Shown here piece by piece: positions 34,172-44,516 of a stretch of 64,000 nucleotides of DNA. The position numbers and the translations under genes are program-made. Origin of the DNA: Ustilaginoidea virens (taxonomy: Eukaryota; Ascomycota; Sordariomycetes; Hypocreales; Clavicipitaceae). Each line of letters begins with the position of its first letter. Within the stretch, counting starts at the first letter, position 1. The stretch lies in NCBI RefSeq assembly GCF_000687475.1, contig NC_057319.1, positions 744,001 through 808,000 on the forward strand, given 5' to 3'. Below the pieces are notes generated by a model, which had not been told where the DNA came from, ran no database searches, and saw only the letters and a program-made list of their open reading frames with translations.

Positions 34172-35017
34172 CTATATTCCGAGGGTTGCGAGATGCATTT
34201 GGGGAAAAGGCGTCGGCGTGGCGGCCTGGAGTGCAGAGGAGGCACGGGAGTCGGTTCCTGGCTGACGGAGCGAGAAAGAACCCAAGTTTGAGAAGCTCCA
34301 CTTGCCGGCAGGCAGGCAGGAGCAGGCAGGAGCACCCAGGCAGGAGCACCCAGGCAGGAGCACCCAGGCAAGGCAGGCAGGCAAGGACAGGTTGGGCCCA
34401 CTTTACGGCATTTCTATGATTGGCCGGCTATTTGGCTGGTTTAAACTCCAGCCAGGATATCAAATGGCTATTCATTCCCTCGTCACCACCCCCCGTCTTG
34501 TCTCCGTCTTGTCCAGGCCTCGAGATAGTACATGCATTCCAAACCCGAGGCGAATCTAACACTGCCTGCCTTCCCTCGACTGCCGATGCACGCAGTACAC
34601 CAACCTTGTCCGAGGGCGTCAACGCAAAGGGAAAAATGGCCACCGCCGCCGAGTGGTCCGAAACAGTAGTGATACTGCATCGTCCATCTGCCGCAAAGGT
34701 GGTCGCCTACCTCTCCAAGTGTAGGTTGCAAAAGAAGCCCAATCAAAGCCAGCATCGCCGTCGCTCCCAATATCAAATACAGTAGGCATGGCCGAGTGAG
34801 AGGCAAAGCAAGTCACCCGTCAGTCCGTCTGATTCCGTTGGTCAAAGAAACCTCGTCGCAATGCCCGCAAGCGACTCGCAAGTCTGGCATCACAAGCCCC
34901 AGAAGAAGAAAAGGAAGAGGGGGCGGGGGACTTGGGTGTGCGTGGTGCAGCAGGGGGGGGGGGATCATGTACAACGATGCAGGGACCCCGGCATCCGCAC
35001 CCCCTTTTTTGGGGCTT
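34172..35017. other. intergenic between GUF1 start and the MIT-protein stop
   Basis: Short frames only. A degenerate tandem repeat of GCAGGCAGGAGCACCCAG lies at 34303-34385 upstream of GUF1. Runs of G occur at about 34955-34965. No RNA gene is seen. Confidence 0.5.
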
Positions 35018-37872
35018 CTAGGTCAGCACCCACTCACTCCCTCTCTTTACGAATTTATCCAGAAGCAGACTCAGGTCCGACAAGACAAATCGGCAAATGT
35101 AGAAGCCGAAGAATTCTGATACATGCCGAGTGCAGAGCTCCAGGCCCACTTGTGTTTTGTCTGCGTGTCTCAGCCCAGGGTCGTCCACTTGTCGAGCAAT
35201 CTGATCTAAGCAAACCTTGTTAGCTTTTGCTTGCTTGCGGCAGGCACACGAAACCCCTCCCTGGCGCCCCAAGATAAACCTACCGAGTGCTTGGACTGCG
35301 TCAAACAAGCGAGCAAGCGAGCTCATATAATGGGCGTTGGGTCCAACAAACTGGGCGTGGCTAATGTCCCTTTTCGGAGGGCGCGTGGTCGGTTGTGGTG
35401 TCATTGGCAGGCTTGGCATGGTCGCCGATTCTCTTGGGCTGCCTTCTGCTCCAGCAATCCTGCTGTTGTAAGCCCCTCCCAACCCGAGGTTGGAGTTTTT
35501 CGACCGCAAGCGCCTCCACGAGAAAGACGACGACTTCCCGGACACGCTGGCGGTTCGAGGAACGGCTGGTGCCCCGTCGCCTTCCACCACGTTGGATGCT
35601 TCCTTGAAGAGCACGCCCGAGCCGTGCACCCCGACCTCATTCCCAAGCTTGCGTGTCAACGTAATCTGAACTTGTTCCAGAATGCCTTCCAAAGCCTGCA
35701 ATTCTTCCAGTACGGCATCGGCATCGCACGTGTCGACCTTGGCGAGTTTAAGGAGTGCCGCAGTGAGCAGATCGCAGTTGGACACCTTGTCTTCCACATT
35801 CTTCAGCTTGACGGCCTTGACTTTCCAGACCTCGCGGGGTATGAAGAGCTTGGTGCTGAGATAGCCTCCGCGGGGGTGTGCCAGAGTCTGGTAAAGACAT
35901 CGCATCAGCCAAAAGGGCCGCAGCATCACGTCGTTGGGACATGGCTCCAGAGCCACCGGGGAATCCGCTGCTGCCGAATTCGGTGAGCCAGGAGTTGTAG
36001 GCATATGAATGTAATCGCCAAGCAGGTACAAGCTCGCGGGATTCATGGCGTCCATCTGGTCGCGGAGAGAGGCCACTGCTGGTAAGGGTACAGGCGGCAC
36101 TGCATGCGTCCTGGCAACTCCAAAGTGGCCGCTGCTTGAAGGTGTCAACGGTGACATGTCTGACGCATCATCCAGATTGGACAGGGACATGTTTCGGCCT
36201 TTTAAGCTTCGCAAGCTGGAGGTGGAAAAGTTCTTGCGAAGCCTGCTAATTTTTGGGGAGCCAGTGCGAGCTGCGCTACTGTCCTCCATGTCTGGCTGGC
36301 CGCGACGACTCGGAGGCGATCCCAAAATTACCTCTTCGGCAGCTGGAGGCTCGATGCTGCATTGCGTAAGTTTTCTCGTCGAGCGGCTGGTTTGCGGTCG
36401 CTCTCCAACAACCTCATCAAGCTCTGTTTCGGCATTCGGGACATCCTTTGTTTGCGTCGGCTCCTCATGGCTCGCGGCTGCGGTTTCTTCCAGTTGGGTG
36501 GTCCGAATTGTGAGCTGCTTCGGATTTTGTCCCGACAAGCATCTACTCCTCACAGTGTTTGCGGCAGAGGGAGCCCGGGTTAAAGGAAGATCGGGCAAGG
36601 CCTGTTTTGGTGGAGGAACGGATGGTCCGAGGCTCTTTGGAATAAAATGTTGTTGTTGCGGCTGCTTCACCACGGATCTGTCTGCAGTAGCAGCAAGCGA
36701 CCGGCTATCTGGTACCATCCTCCGCTCGGACCCGTCATTTCCTGTGTGTGCCTGCTGGGCACGAGATCCTGGTCGTGGGGGAACGCCGGGCTTGAGCTGC
36801 TCTTCGCTCATCAGATCTTCGACCCCATAGTCCCGTGTCATCTCCTCCAGTATCCTCTCTTCTTCGTCTGAGGAGAGTTCGTCGTCATAGAAGCAGCCAG
36901 ACTCCTGATGACTGCCCGGCTGCCGTTCATCCTCGCCGGCATAAGCCTCACGTTCCGTCTGACCGTCCCCTTCGGGAGCCTCCTGGACCTTGCGCAAGGC
37001 GTTGCTCACCATCTCCTCGGACCCGTTATTCGCATCATATTCGCCTGAGCCCATGGGTTCATATCCTTCATCGTAAGCAGCCTCAATCGCAGCGTCCATC
37101 GCATTTTCGAAATCGGCCTCGGTGTCGCCACTTAGACACCTAACATGGGCACCGCCAAGCACGGAAGATGCGCGTGAATGAAGCGAGGTGTTGCTGGAAC
37201 CATCTGATTCATCGATGGGATCTAGCCAAGAGTTCTGACTTCCGTCCAGAAAGTGGCATGTTCCATCGTGCGAGCCAGCCCAGGCCCCAGAGTGATTAGA
37301 GTCATTATTCCCTCGCTCGTCAGAAGCTACACGCTCATGTCGCGGCTTCTGTGGCGTTGAAGGACGACGGGATATCAAGGGCTGTGGTGGAAGAATGCTG
37401 TCGTTCCAACGATCTTCCGGAGACCGAGGTTTTTGAGACGGTCGGGAAAACGTGGAATGTAACGACGGTTGGTCGGCCGCTAGGCGCGTTGCCTTGGAGA
37501 TGTCACTGTGATTTTGCAGGTCATGTCGTTGCCTGTTATACTGGGTTCCTGTAGCCTTGGCATGATGCAAAGTGGGATTCGAAGGTTCCACCTCCACCAC
37601 GTCAACTTGCGCTGATTCACCATTCACTTGAGCATCTGCAGAGCCGGGGGGAGCTGGTAACTCTTTGTTCTTGGCTCCCTGCAAGGGGGTCATTCGATCC
37701 AGCTCGTCAATACGTCCGGCATACGTTTTTCGCTGAAATTAAGCAATGCTTGTCAGCCAGGTGCATGCAGCGCAACTATTAGGCAAGGATACGTGCAGGA
37801 GGTGGAGGCACAGGACGGACACCAAAAGGGTCCAAACTGCGAAGGAATTGGCCCACCAAATCACAGAAACCG

Positions 37873-37915
<43 letters not shown>

Positions 37916-38767
37916 GGCCAAAAAAGATATACTTACAATGGCCTCGAGCTTCTTCTTATCCTCATTCGCAGTCGTTTTCAGTAGCACCTGCTGCAGAAGC
38001 TCGCACGCGTCGACATAGGATTGCCTGGCCCCCTCGAAGTTTTGCGTGTTATCAAGCTGTACTGCTGTGTTGGCTTTTTGCAGAGCCTGCGACAGCATTG
38101 CCTTTTGGGACGGAGGCTTCCCAGTGCGAGGCTTGGTCAGGTCGGCGCTGCTTTTTCCATTTCGGCTTTTTGAGCGGCTACGATTCGGGGAGTACGGCTC
38201 CCGCACTGGTTCGTGAGTCATCTTTGGTTCCTGGTCCGAGGAGCCTGCAGACTCGGTCTTTCCCGGAGAAGCGGCTGAAGCGTCCGTATCACTGGCGTCG
38301 CCTCCAGGAAGAACCTCCAAGCTGCAGGGTCGTGCCTTGAAATTTCTACTTGGTGAACCCAAAGATAGAGCTGGAGAAAACGATAGCGCTGGCAGCTCCG
38401 GCAGGTCGGTTCTGGAGGCGCCTGTATCGCATAAAGGGCCACTATCAGTTTCGAGCTCGTTGGGAGGCGTATCCGGCAGAACAATGGTGCGTTTGCTGAA
38501 TTCGGTACTGAAGAGAGGGGCTTCACTGGGGGAGTAGACTGGTGTGAGGGCGTCTGATGTCGTTGCTGCTACCGCAACAGCCCCTGGTGGCGGTAGCAGC
38601 GACGAACTGCGTGGCAGCCGCGTACGAGAGGCAGACGATGAAGACGGCTTTCGAAGTCGTTGAGGACTAGTGGTTGGAATGACTTGATGCGCGGATGGAT
38701 CCAGCGTGTGGAGACAAAAGAGGGAACTGTTCACGGTATGTGCAGGATTTTGGACCGGCCGCAAGTG
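35018..38767 (-). CDS. MIT (microtubule-interacting and transport) domain protein, 5' end unresolved
   Basis: Exons 37938-38767 (start not fixed), 35284-37732 and 35018-35205; at least 1,150 aa. The MIT helices span the first intron, from Q-K-A-M-L-S-Q-A-L-Q-K-A through A-I|R-K-T-Y-A-G-R-I-D-E-L-D. A long acidic, Ser-rich disordered part follows. The C-terminal ~350 residues are more conserved-looking (M-R-P-F-W-L-M-R-C-L-Y-Q-T-L, and a Leu-rich end). MIT domains bind ESCRT-III tails, so a role in endosomal trafficking is a family-based inference. Intron 1 (205 nt) holds a run of 35 A and 10 G on the plus strand; intron 2 (78 nt) is stop-free. The first codons seen are preceded by TTTTCAG with no in-frame ATG, so a 5' exon lies further upstream. 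Confidence 0.8.
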
Positions 38768-40393
38768 CTGAAAAGTACGACGGTTGAAGCCTAACGGGTT
38801 AGGGTAGAGTCGTCAGAGAGGAATATTGCTGGGCGCGGTTCTGCAGTGAATGTGCCAGGACACGCAGAGAAATCAAGTGCAGAGAAGGGCATCAATGGCA
38901 ATGATGGTTTTCCAGCTCCGTGGCGCCACAGCCTGGGGAATTGTCTCAGGATTATGCGCTGCTATGGGCCGATAGTTTATTATCAAGCTCGCGTCGATGC
39001 CGAACCGTGCTGGAACTGGTGTCGAAGAGCTCTGACCATGTCAGGTTGTGAGTGACGGGAGCATGGACTGCCTGACTAGGAGCAAGTTTGTGCGCTCTAA
39101 CGAGAAGGTCAGGATGGCCTCCTGGCGGAAGGAAGATTTTTGGGCTCGTATCCTCGTATTGCAGCTGGGGCAATGTCGAACCAATTGAACTCGGGGAGCA
39201 AAACGATTCAAGACGGCACTGCTCCTATGCGCATCATGCCGACCAGGTCTTTTCTTTTTTCTTTTTTTTTCTTCCTTTTTGTTTCCTTTGCACTCGAAGG
39301 ATTGTCGAGACTGAGCTGTCGTGTGTTGCGTATGTGTGGTGTATGGGTGTTTCTGCGATTGGCGTATGAAGCTCGGGGACAGCCAAAGACCGAAGTTGGA
39401 TGTTGAGAAGACAAAGGAGGTTGTCAAGGAGGAGGCGTTGAACCCTTGGCTGGCCACCTGCCGAAGGACGGAGTATGTACTGTCTGGTACTTGCTTGAAG
39501 TTGGTGGGTGGGGTTCGTTACTTCTCCGTTTCGGGGTTCTTTGAGACTTTGAGAACGGCGTACTCCGTAGGTTCAGGCCCGAGTCAAGCTGGCTGGTCGA
39601 CATGGCTAGCCCCTACTAGCGTCGACCAACTAACGAAAGAAATACAGAAAGGCTCGGATTCGGATGAGCTCAGTTGACAGTCACCCACCAATTGCCGAGG
39701 AGTTTCTGCAACAGATGGATTGGCTCGAGGGGGGGGATCGGGATCCCCCTTGGCCCCTTGGGGAGGGGCTGGTTCTACGGAGTACTCCGTATGTTATTTC
39801 CAACGCCACTAATTTGGTCTTGTCACAAAGGAGGAGGCCCGAGTGACTGTGGCTAGAGCGAGCCGCTGCACTTTTGGGGTCGCAACTGGCGCCGCAATGG
39901 CAATTGGGGCCAGCTTCAACCCGATTGACCCGTTCAAATCAATCATGCGGTGGTGCATGATGGCATGATGGTGCCGTGGTGCCGTGGTGCCGTGGTGCGA
40001 TCAGAATCAGACGAGGCAGCCTATTCTCACGCACCGAGGCATTGACGGACGGGTGTCCCTGGTCTCATCCGGTTTTCCAGGGCAATGATTGTATTGGCTG
40101 TCTGCTCCACTTTTTTTCCGAGATGGGAGAAAAGCTCAGGCCTCGGAACTTTGTTGGAGTCGGAAACACGGCGGACGAAACAGCCATCATCATCCCCCTC
40201 CATCCCCCTCCCCACCACCACGTCCCCTTCATCATCCGCAATTCTGCCGCCTATTCTTGCTATCTACAGGTCACCTCTTTGGAATCCATCAATGAGGAAC
40301 GGCGCAGGCAACCCATCATCGCAGCTCAGGCTACACCAGGTCGAGGAGTAGTCGGGGAACGAACCGCTGAAGCACGACGCCCCAGCTGGTGCC
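38768..40393. other. intergenic with the missing 5' exon(s) of the MIT gene and the CTNNBL1 promoter
   Basis: A minus-strand open stretch (38952-39173) reads like ordinary protein and could be a 5' exon of the MIT gene, but no donor in the right phase was found. A pyrimidine tract lies at 39250-39290. A perfect 16-bp palindrome TACGGAGTACTCCGTA is at 39776-39791, with half copies at 39561-39569 and near 39467. A GGTGCC/GTGGTGCC repeat lies at 39970-40000. Confidence 0.5.
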
Positions 40394-42338
40394 ATGGCCG
40401 GCGTCGATGATATTTTCAAAGTGGGCTTTTGCACTCCTGCGACCCTGGCAGGGTGACCCGCCAGAGGATTTCGATGCTGACAAGAATCGGCAGCAGCGTT
40501 CTGGTGCTCCCGGCAGCAAGCGGAAACTCGAAGCCGTCAAAGATCCGAGTAAGTACCCCCCCCCCCAAGTCTTGCCCCGTTGCAGTCAGTCATCAACGGG
40601 TGTTCCGTCTCTCGGGGGATTCTCTTTCTGTAGCTCATGAAGTGGTGGTATCCGCGCAGGTGAGATTTACAAAGCAGGCAAGTTGAGCGCCAAAGAACCC
40701 AATCGCCGCGCCCATGTAGCAGACGATCGACGAGACGGTGGCGAAGCCGGGTACGACAATGACGACGATGACTATGGCCCTGCGCTACCGCCGGGAGACG
40801 AGAACGATGCCGGCGAAGACGATGAGGGTCGTTTCTTCGGCGGCGGCATCAGCAAACAGGAATCCCAGATCCTCGACTTTGTCGACGAGGCCGGCACCGC
40901 CGACGAGGCTCCGGACAAGATTGACGCCGCGTGGCTCCGCAAAACAGTCCTCAGCTTCGAAAAGCGCATTACGAAAAACGCCGAGTTGCGAGCCAAGCAC
41001 GAGCACGACCCGCAAAGATTCATCGGCAGCGAAGCCGACTTGGACTCGGACATCAAGGGGCTCTCCATACTTTCGGAGCATCCGGAGCTGTACCCCGAGT
41101 TTGTAAAGCTCGGCTCCGTCAACAGCCTCGTGGGCCTCCTTGCGCACGAAAACACGGACATTGCCATTGATGTTTTGGAGATTATTGGTGAGCTAACGGA
41201 CGAAGATGTCTCTGCCCAAGACGACCAATGGGATCTCCTTGTGGACGCCCTGATGGAAGCAGATCTCATTGGGCTCTTGGGGTCAAACTTGTCGCGACTA
41301 AACGAAGACGACGAGGCGGACCGGAACGGCGTGTATTACGCGCTGGGCATCATAGAAAATCTGTCGTCGCGCTCAGCAACAGCCACGCGCATTGCCCAGG
41401 AAGGGACTCTCCTCCAGTGGCTCCTGCAGCGCATCCGGCGCAGCGAATCGCCCGTCTCCCAAAACAAGCAGTACGCCGCCGAAGTCGTCGCCATACTATC
41501 TCAAGCATCCCTCGAAAACTGCCAGCAGCTCGCCATACTCGATACGGTCGACACGCTTCTCCAGCTAGTGTCAACGTACCGCAACCGCGACCCGGACAAG
41601 GGGAGCGAAGAGGAGGAATACATGGAAAACCTTTTCGAGGCCCTGACGTGCATCGCCGATCAACCTCTGGGGAAAACCAAGTTCCTCGAAGCAGAGGGCG
41701 TGGAACTGTGCCTCATCATGCTCAAGGACGGCAAGAAGAGCAAATTCCCGGCTCTGCGGCTCCTCGACCACGCTTGCGGAGGCGCAAGCGGCGCGCGAGT
41801 CTGCCTCAAGATCGTGGAAGCCGGGGGCCTCAAGGGCGTCTTCACGCTGTTCATCAAGTCCAAGGATAACCGTCTGCTGACGCACCTCCTGGGGCTGTTT
41901 GCCTCCATGCTGCGCTTGTTGCCGGGGGAGTCCGCAGAGAGGATACGCACCTTGGCCAAGTTTGTCGAGAAGGACTACGAGAAGACGGCCAAACTGGTCC
42001 GGCTGCACGGAGAGTACAGCACGCGCGTCCAACGAGCAGCGCAGGAGTACGCGCCCGGGGATGCTGAAGACGACGAGGCCGCAGAGATTGCGTTATTGTC
42101 AAGGAGGCTAGACGCCGGCCTGTTCTCTCTGCAGCAGATTGACGTCGCGCTGGCGTGGCTAGTTGCCGAGGACGTCGGGGCTCGAAAGAAGATCAAGCAG
42201 CTCCTCGAGGAGAAGGGTGGGCGACTGTCCGACCTAGCCGAGGTTCTATCCGAGCAGCAAAAGGGGCTGGATGTGTCAGAAGAGGACAGCAGGGACTTGA
42301 GTGACATGTTGGGGATATTGATGACGTTTCTGCGGTAA
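40394..42338 (+). CDS. beta-catenin-like protein 1 (CTNNBL1) family armadillo protein
   Basis: Three exons: 40394-40420, 40497-40548, 40660-42338; 585 aa. The first exon is MAGVDDIFK. With a 76-nt intron ending CGGCAGCAG the protein continues R-S-G-A-P-G-S-K-R-K-L-E, and after the 111-nt second intron S-E-I-Y-K-A-G-K-L-S, which matches the family start. An acidic segment (about 45-75) precedes the helical armadillo-like body, ending in D-M-L-G-I-L-M-T-F-L-R. In other eukaryotes CTNNBL1 associates with the Prp19/CDC5L spliceosome complex and with importin-alpha, so a nuclear pre-mRNA splicing role is inferred. An acceptor only 31 nt after the donor was rejected as too close. The coding region is intact. 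Confidence 0.9.
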
Positions 42339-42550
42339 CGATGGCATGCGGTCGCCCCACGCAAAAGACCTGCGCAGTATATAGAGTACAAAAACGGTCA
42401 ATGTGGATGATTTTCCCTCATTCGGCACATTGCTCAAGACGGGCACGCAAAAATGACTTCCTCGCTCTTCCCGTCAACGCTCCGCATCGCAGGTCCCCAG
42501 CGCAGGCCGCAAAAAACACACGCCGCGTACAGAGAACGAGATGCCTCGTT

Positions 42551-43289
42551 TCAGTGGCCCTCACGCAAAGGCGCCACAGGCTTGACATCGAACACGGCCC
42601 CAAGCAGGTTCTTCACCACGCCCGCCTGCCCCTTGGCCCCGGCCTCCTTGATCGTCTTGATCTGCCTATCGGCCTCCTTGGAGGCCTCCGCCTCGGCCGC
42701 CTCGTTCCCCTTACTGTGCTAAAAAACCTCATCAGCGGGCCTGGGCCCCTTCCCACGGGCTACGACTTTTTTTTTTTTTCTTTCGGCAGAGACAACAAAC
42801 CTCGGCCTCGAACTTCTTAAACTCGCCCTCCTTGGTGGCCTTGTAGTCGGCTATTTCCTTCCTGGCTTCGTCGCGAGCTTCTCGAACGCGCTTCGTGCGG
42901 ACTGTTGACGTCGTGAGCACCGGCTGACGGGGCGAGTGGGGGGGGGGGGGGGGGGGGGGGGGGAACGCGGGCAAAAGAGAGCTTACATTCTCGCGCTGGC
43001 AGGGTTGTGTTGGCCGTTTATTTATTTCTTGTTTTCGTCCTTGTGCGTTCGTTGTTCGGGCGAGGGGGAATGGGCTTACCTTTTTGGACGATTTTGGATG
43101 CCTCTCGCTCGGCCTGGCGAGGTCAGCTTGCTTTGCTGGGCGCCGGGGGAGATGGTGGTGGTGGTGGTGGTGGTGATCGGGAGGGCAACGTACATCGAGG
43201 AGGGTTTGGATGCCCGCAGAGTTTTGGGCCGCCTATCCTGTTAGCTTGCACTTTGGGGGGAGGGGGGGAGGGATGCCGTGACGAACCAT
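42551..43289 (-). CDS. VMA10: V-type proton ATPase subunit G (Vma10)
   Basis: Six exons: 43287-43289, 43194-43232, 43080-43113, 42987-42995, 42801-42901, 42551-42718; 117 aa, the usual size. The protein reads M-A-A-Q-N-S-A-G-I-Q-T-L-L-D, then A-E-R-E-A-S-K-I-V-Q-K, A-R-E-F, R-T-K-R-V-R-E-A-R-D and K-E-G-E-F-K-K-F-E-A-E, a long helix of the peripheral stalk that ties V1 to V0 at the vacuolar membrane. The first exon is only the ATG and the fourth only 9 nt (A-R-E). Introns of 54, 80, 84, 85 and 82 nt all have GT-AG ends and compatible phases. Skipping the microexon would keep frame but lose part of the conserved K-A-R-x-[YF]-R. Intron 4 contains 26 G in a row on the plus strand. Confidence 0.92.
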
Positions 43290-43586
43290 GCTGTCGGGGT
43301 GTCGGATGGGAGAGTCTTGTCTTGGAACAAGTCGACGCCGCGAGCCCAGGGTGCTTGATTGCGTGTTGCTACGGATCAAAGCATGAAGTCAAGTTGGTCC
43401 TTGGACCTTGGGAGGTGACGGAGGTGGGTCTCGAGGCCAGACCTTGGCCCCACCTGCGCCAGCCTGTACATGTACATATGTACATATGTACATAGCAAGT
43501 TGAGTCAGGCACGCCGCTCCGCTCCGGTCCAACAACTCCAAACCTGCAAAACAACACCAATCATCCACAGTCAGTTCAGTCCGCCC
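43290..43586. promoter_or_regulatory. shared VMA10/PET117 divergent promoter with a TGTACATA palindrome array
   Basis: Less than 300 bp separate the two start codons. Positions 43465-43494 are overlapping copies of TGTACATA/TACATATGTA, each self-complementary. No factor is assigned. Confidence 0.5.
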
Positions 43587-43927
43587 ATGTCTCGAGCCTC
43601 GAAAATCACCCTGGCGTGCTCCTCGCTCTTTGCAGCCTCCACCGTCGTCCTCGTGCACTTCCAGCAGAAATGGGACCAAGCGGTACGTCCAACGCGTTTA
43701 GCTCTGCCCGGGCCAACGACGACCAGACCAGACACCCCCCATTCTAACCAACCGACCCCCAGGCCATGCACCAAGGCGTCGTGCGCGACATGGAGCAGCA
43801 GCGCATCAAGCGCGAGCGCCAGCTCGACTTTGACACGCAGAGGGCCTTGGAGGCAGAGTACAAGCAGCACCAGACTGTGCGGGACTCGACGCTCGACGCG
43901 GACGAGAGGGCCGCTCCGCCGACATGA
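43587..43927 (+). CDS. PET117: PET117, cytochrome c oxidase assembly factor
   Basis: Two exons: 43587-43682 and 43763-43927; 86 aa. The protein starts M-S-R-A-S-K-I-T-L, has a single hydrophobic segment (about residues 9-25) and continues H-Q-G-V-V-R-D-M-E-Q-Q-R-I-K-R-E-R-Q, the family signature. The 80-nt intron has GTACGT, TTCTAACC and CCCCAG signals. PET117 sits in the inner mitochondrial membrane and assists heme a synthesis and complex IV assembly. It is too short and too split to stand out as an open frame. Confidence 0.92.
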
Positions 43928-44516
43928 CCAGCTGCAAATTGATGCTAGATACGAGAGCAGCGCGTTCCCCGTGGGAAGACGAGGCGCGGCCATCAAACGC
44001 GTGGCACTGTGCGGTCTTGTCTTGTCCCCCCCCTGTACATCTTTGTATTTTCTGGACGCTGCCTGCGCCGTGCACTATAGACGAGGGCGAAATTCAACGC
44101 CGTTTTTGCATGATATCTTGATACTGGTACAATCTTGTGCTGCTGCGCAAGCGGTGCGAAAACGCACGAAAACTCATCCTTGCCATCTCTGCTCGGACGC
44201 ATAGCAATCCGGTGTGCAGCCATGGCATGGCATCATAAATAAATGCGTGCAACACCTCCTTCTCAAACACCCTATCCGCGGGGGAAATGGGGGGGACAGG
44301 GGCAGAGGGGGTAGAAAAGACAGAAATCACCCTTCTTCGCACGCACTGGTGCAGCGCAGACATTTCTTTCGTCCTTCCTATCTTCCCTTTTGTGCTCGTC
44401 ACTCTTTGCCCTCCCTTCACCTTCCGTGTCTTCACAACGGCCCCAACCTACGAAAGCTCCAGGGTTAAAATGCTATAATGCCGTGCCATCAGTCCTCATG
44501 AAAAGTGTCTCCCTTC
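43928..44516. other. convergent 3' region of PET117 and RPB2
   Basis: No gene is seen. The stretch contains pyrimidine-rich sequence (44325-44440) and presumably both 3' UTRs. No clear polyadenylation consensus could be chosen. Confidence 0.5.

Noticed and set aside
36045..36830. 261-codon plus-strand frame
   Set aside because: It lies antisense within the MIT-domain gene and has no family resemblance.
40421..40451. 31-nt intron in the CTNNBL1 gene
   Set aside because: It has GT-AG ends and is in frame, but is too short for a fungal intron. The acceptor at 40496 gives 76 nt, a CTGAC branch site and a better match to the family start.
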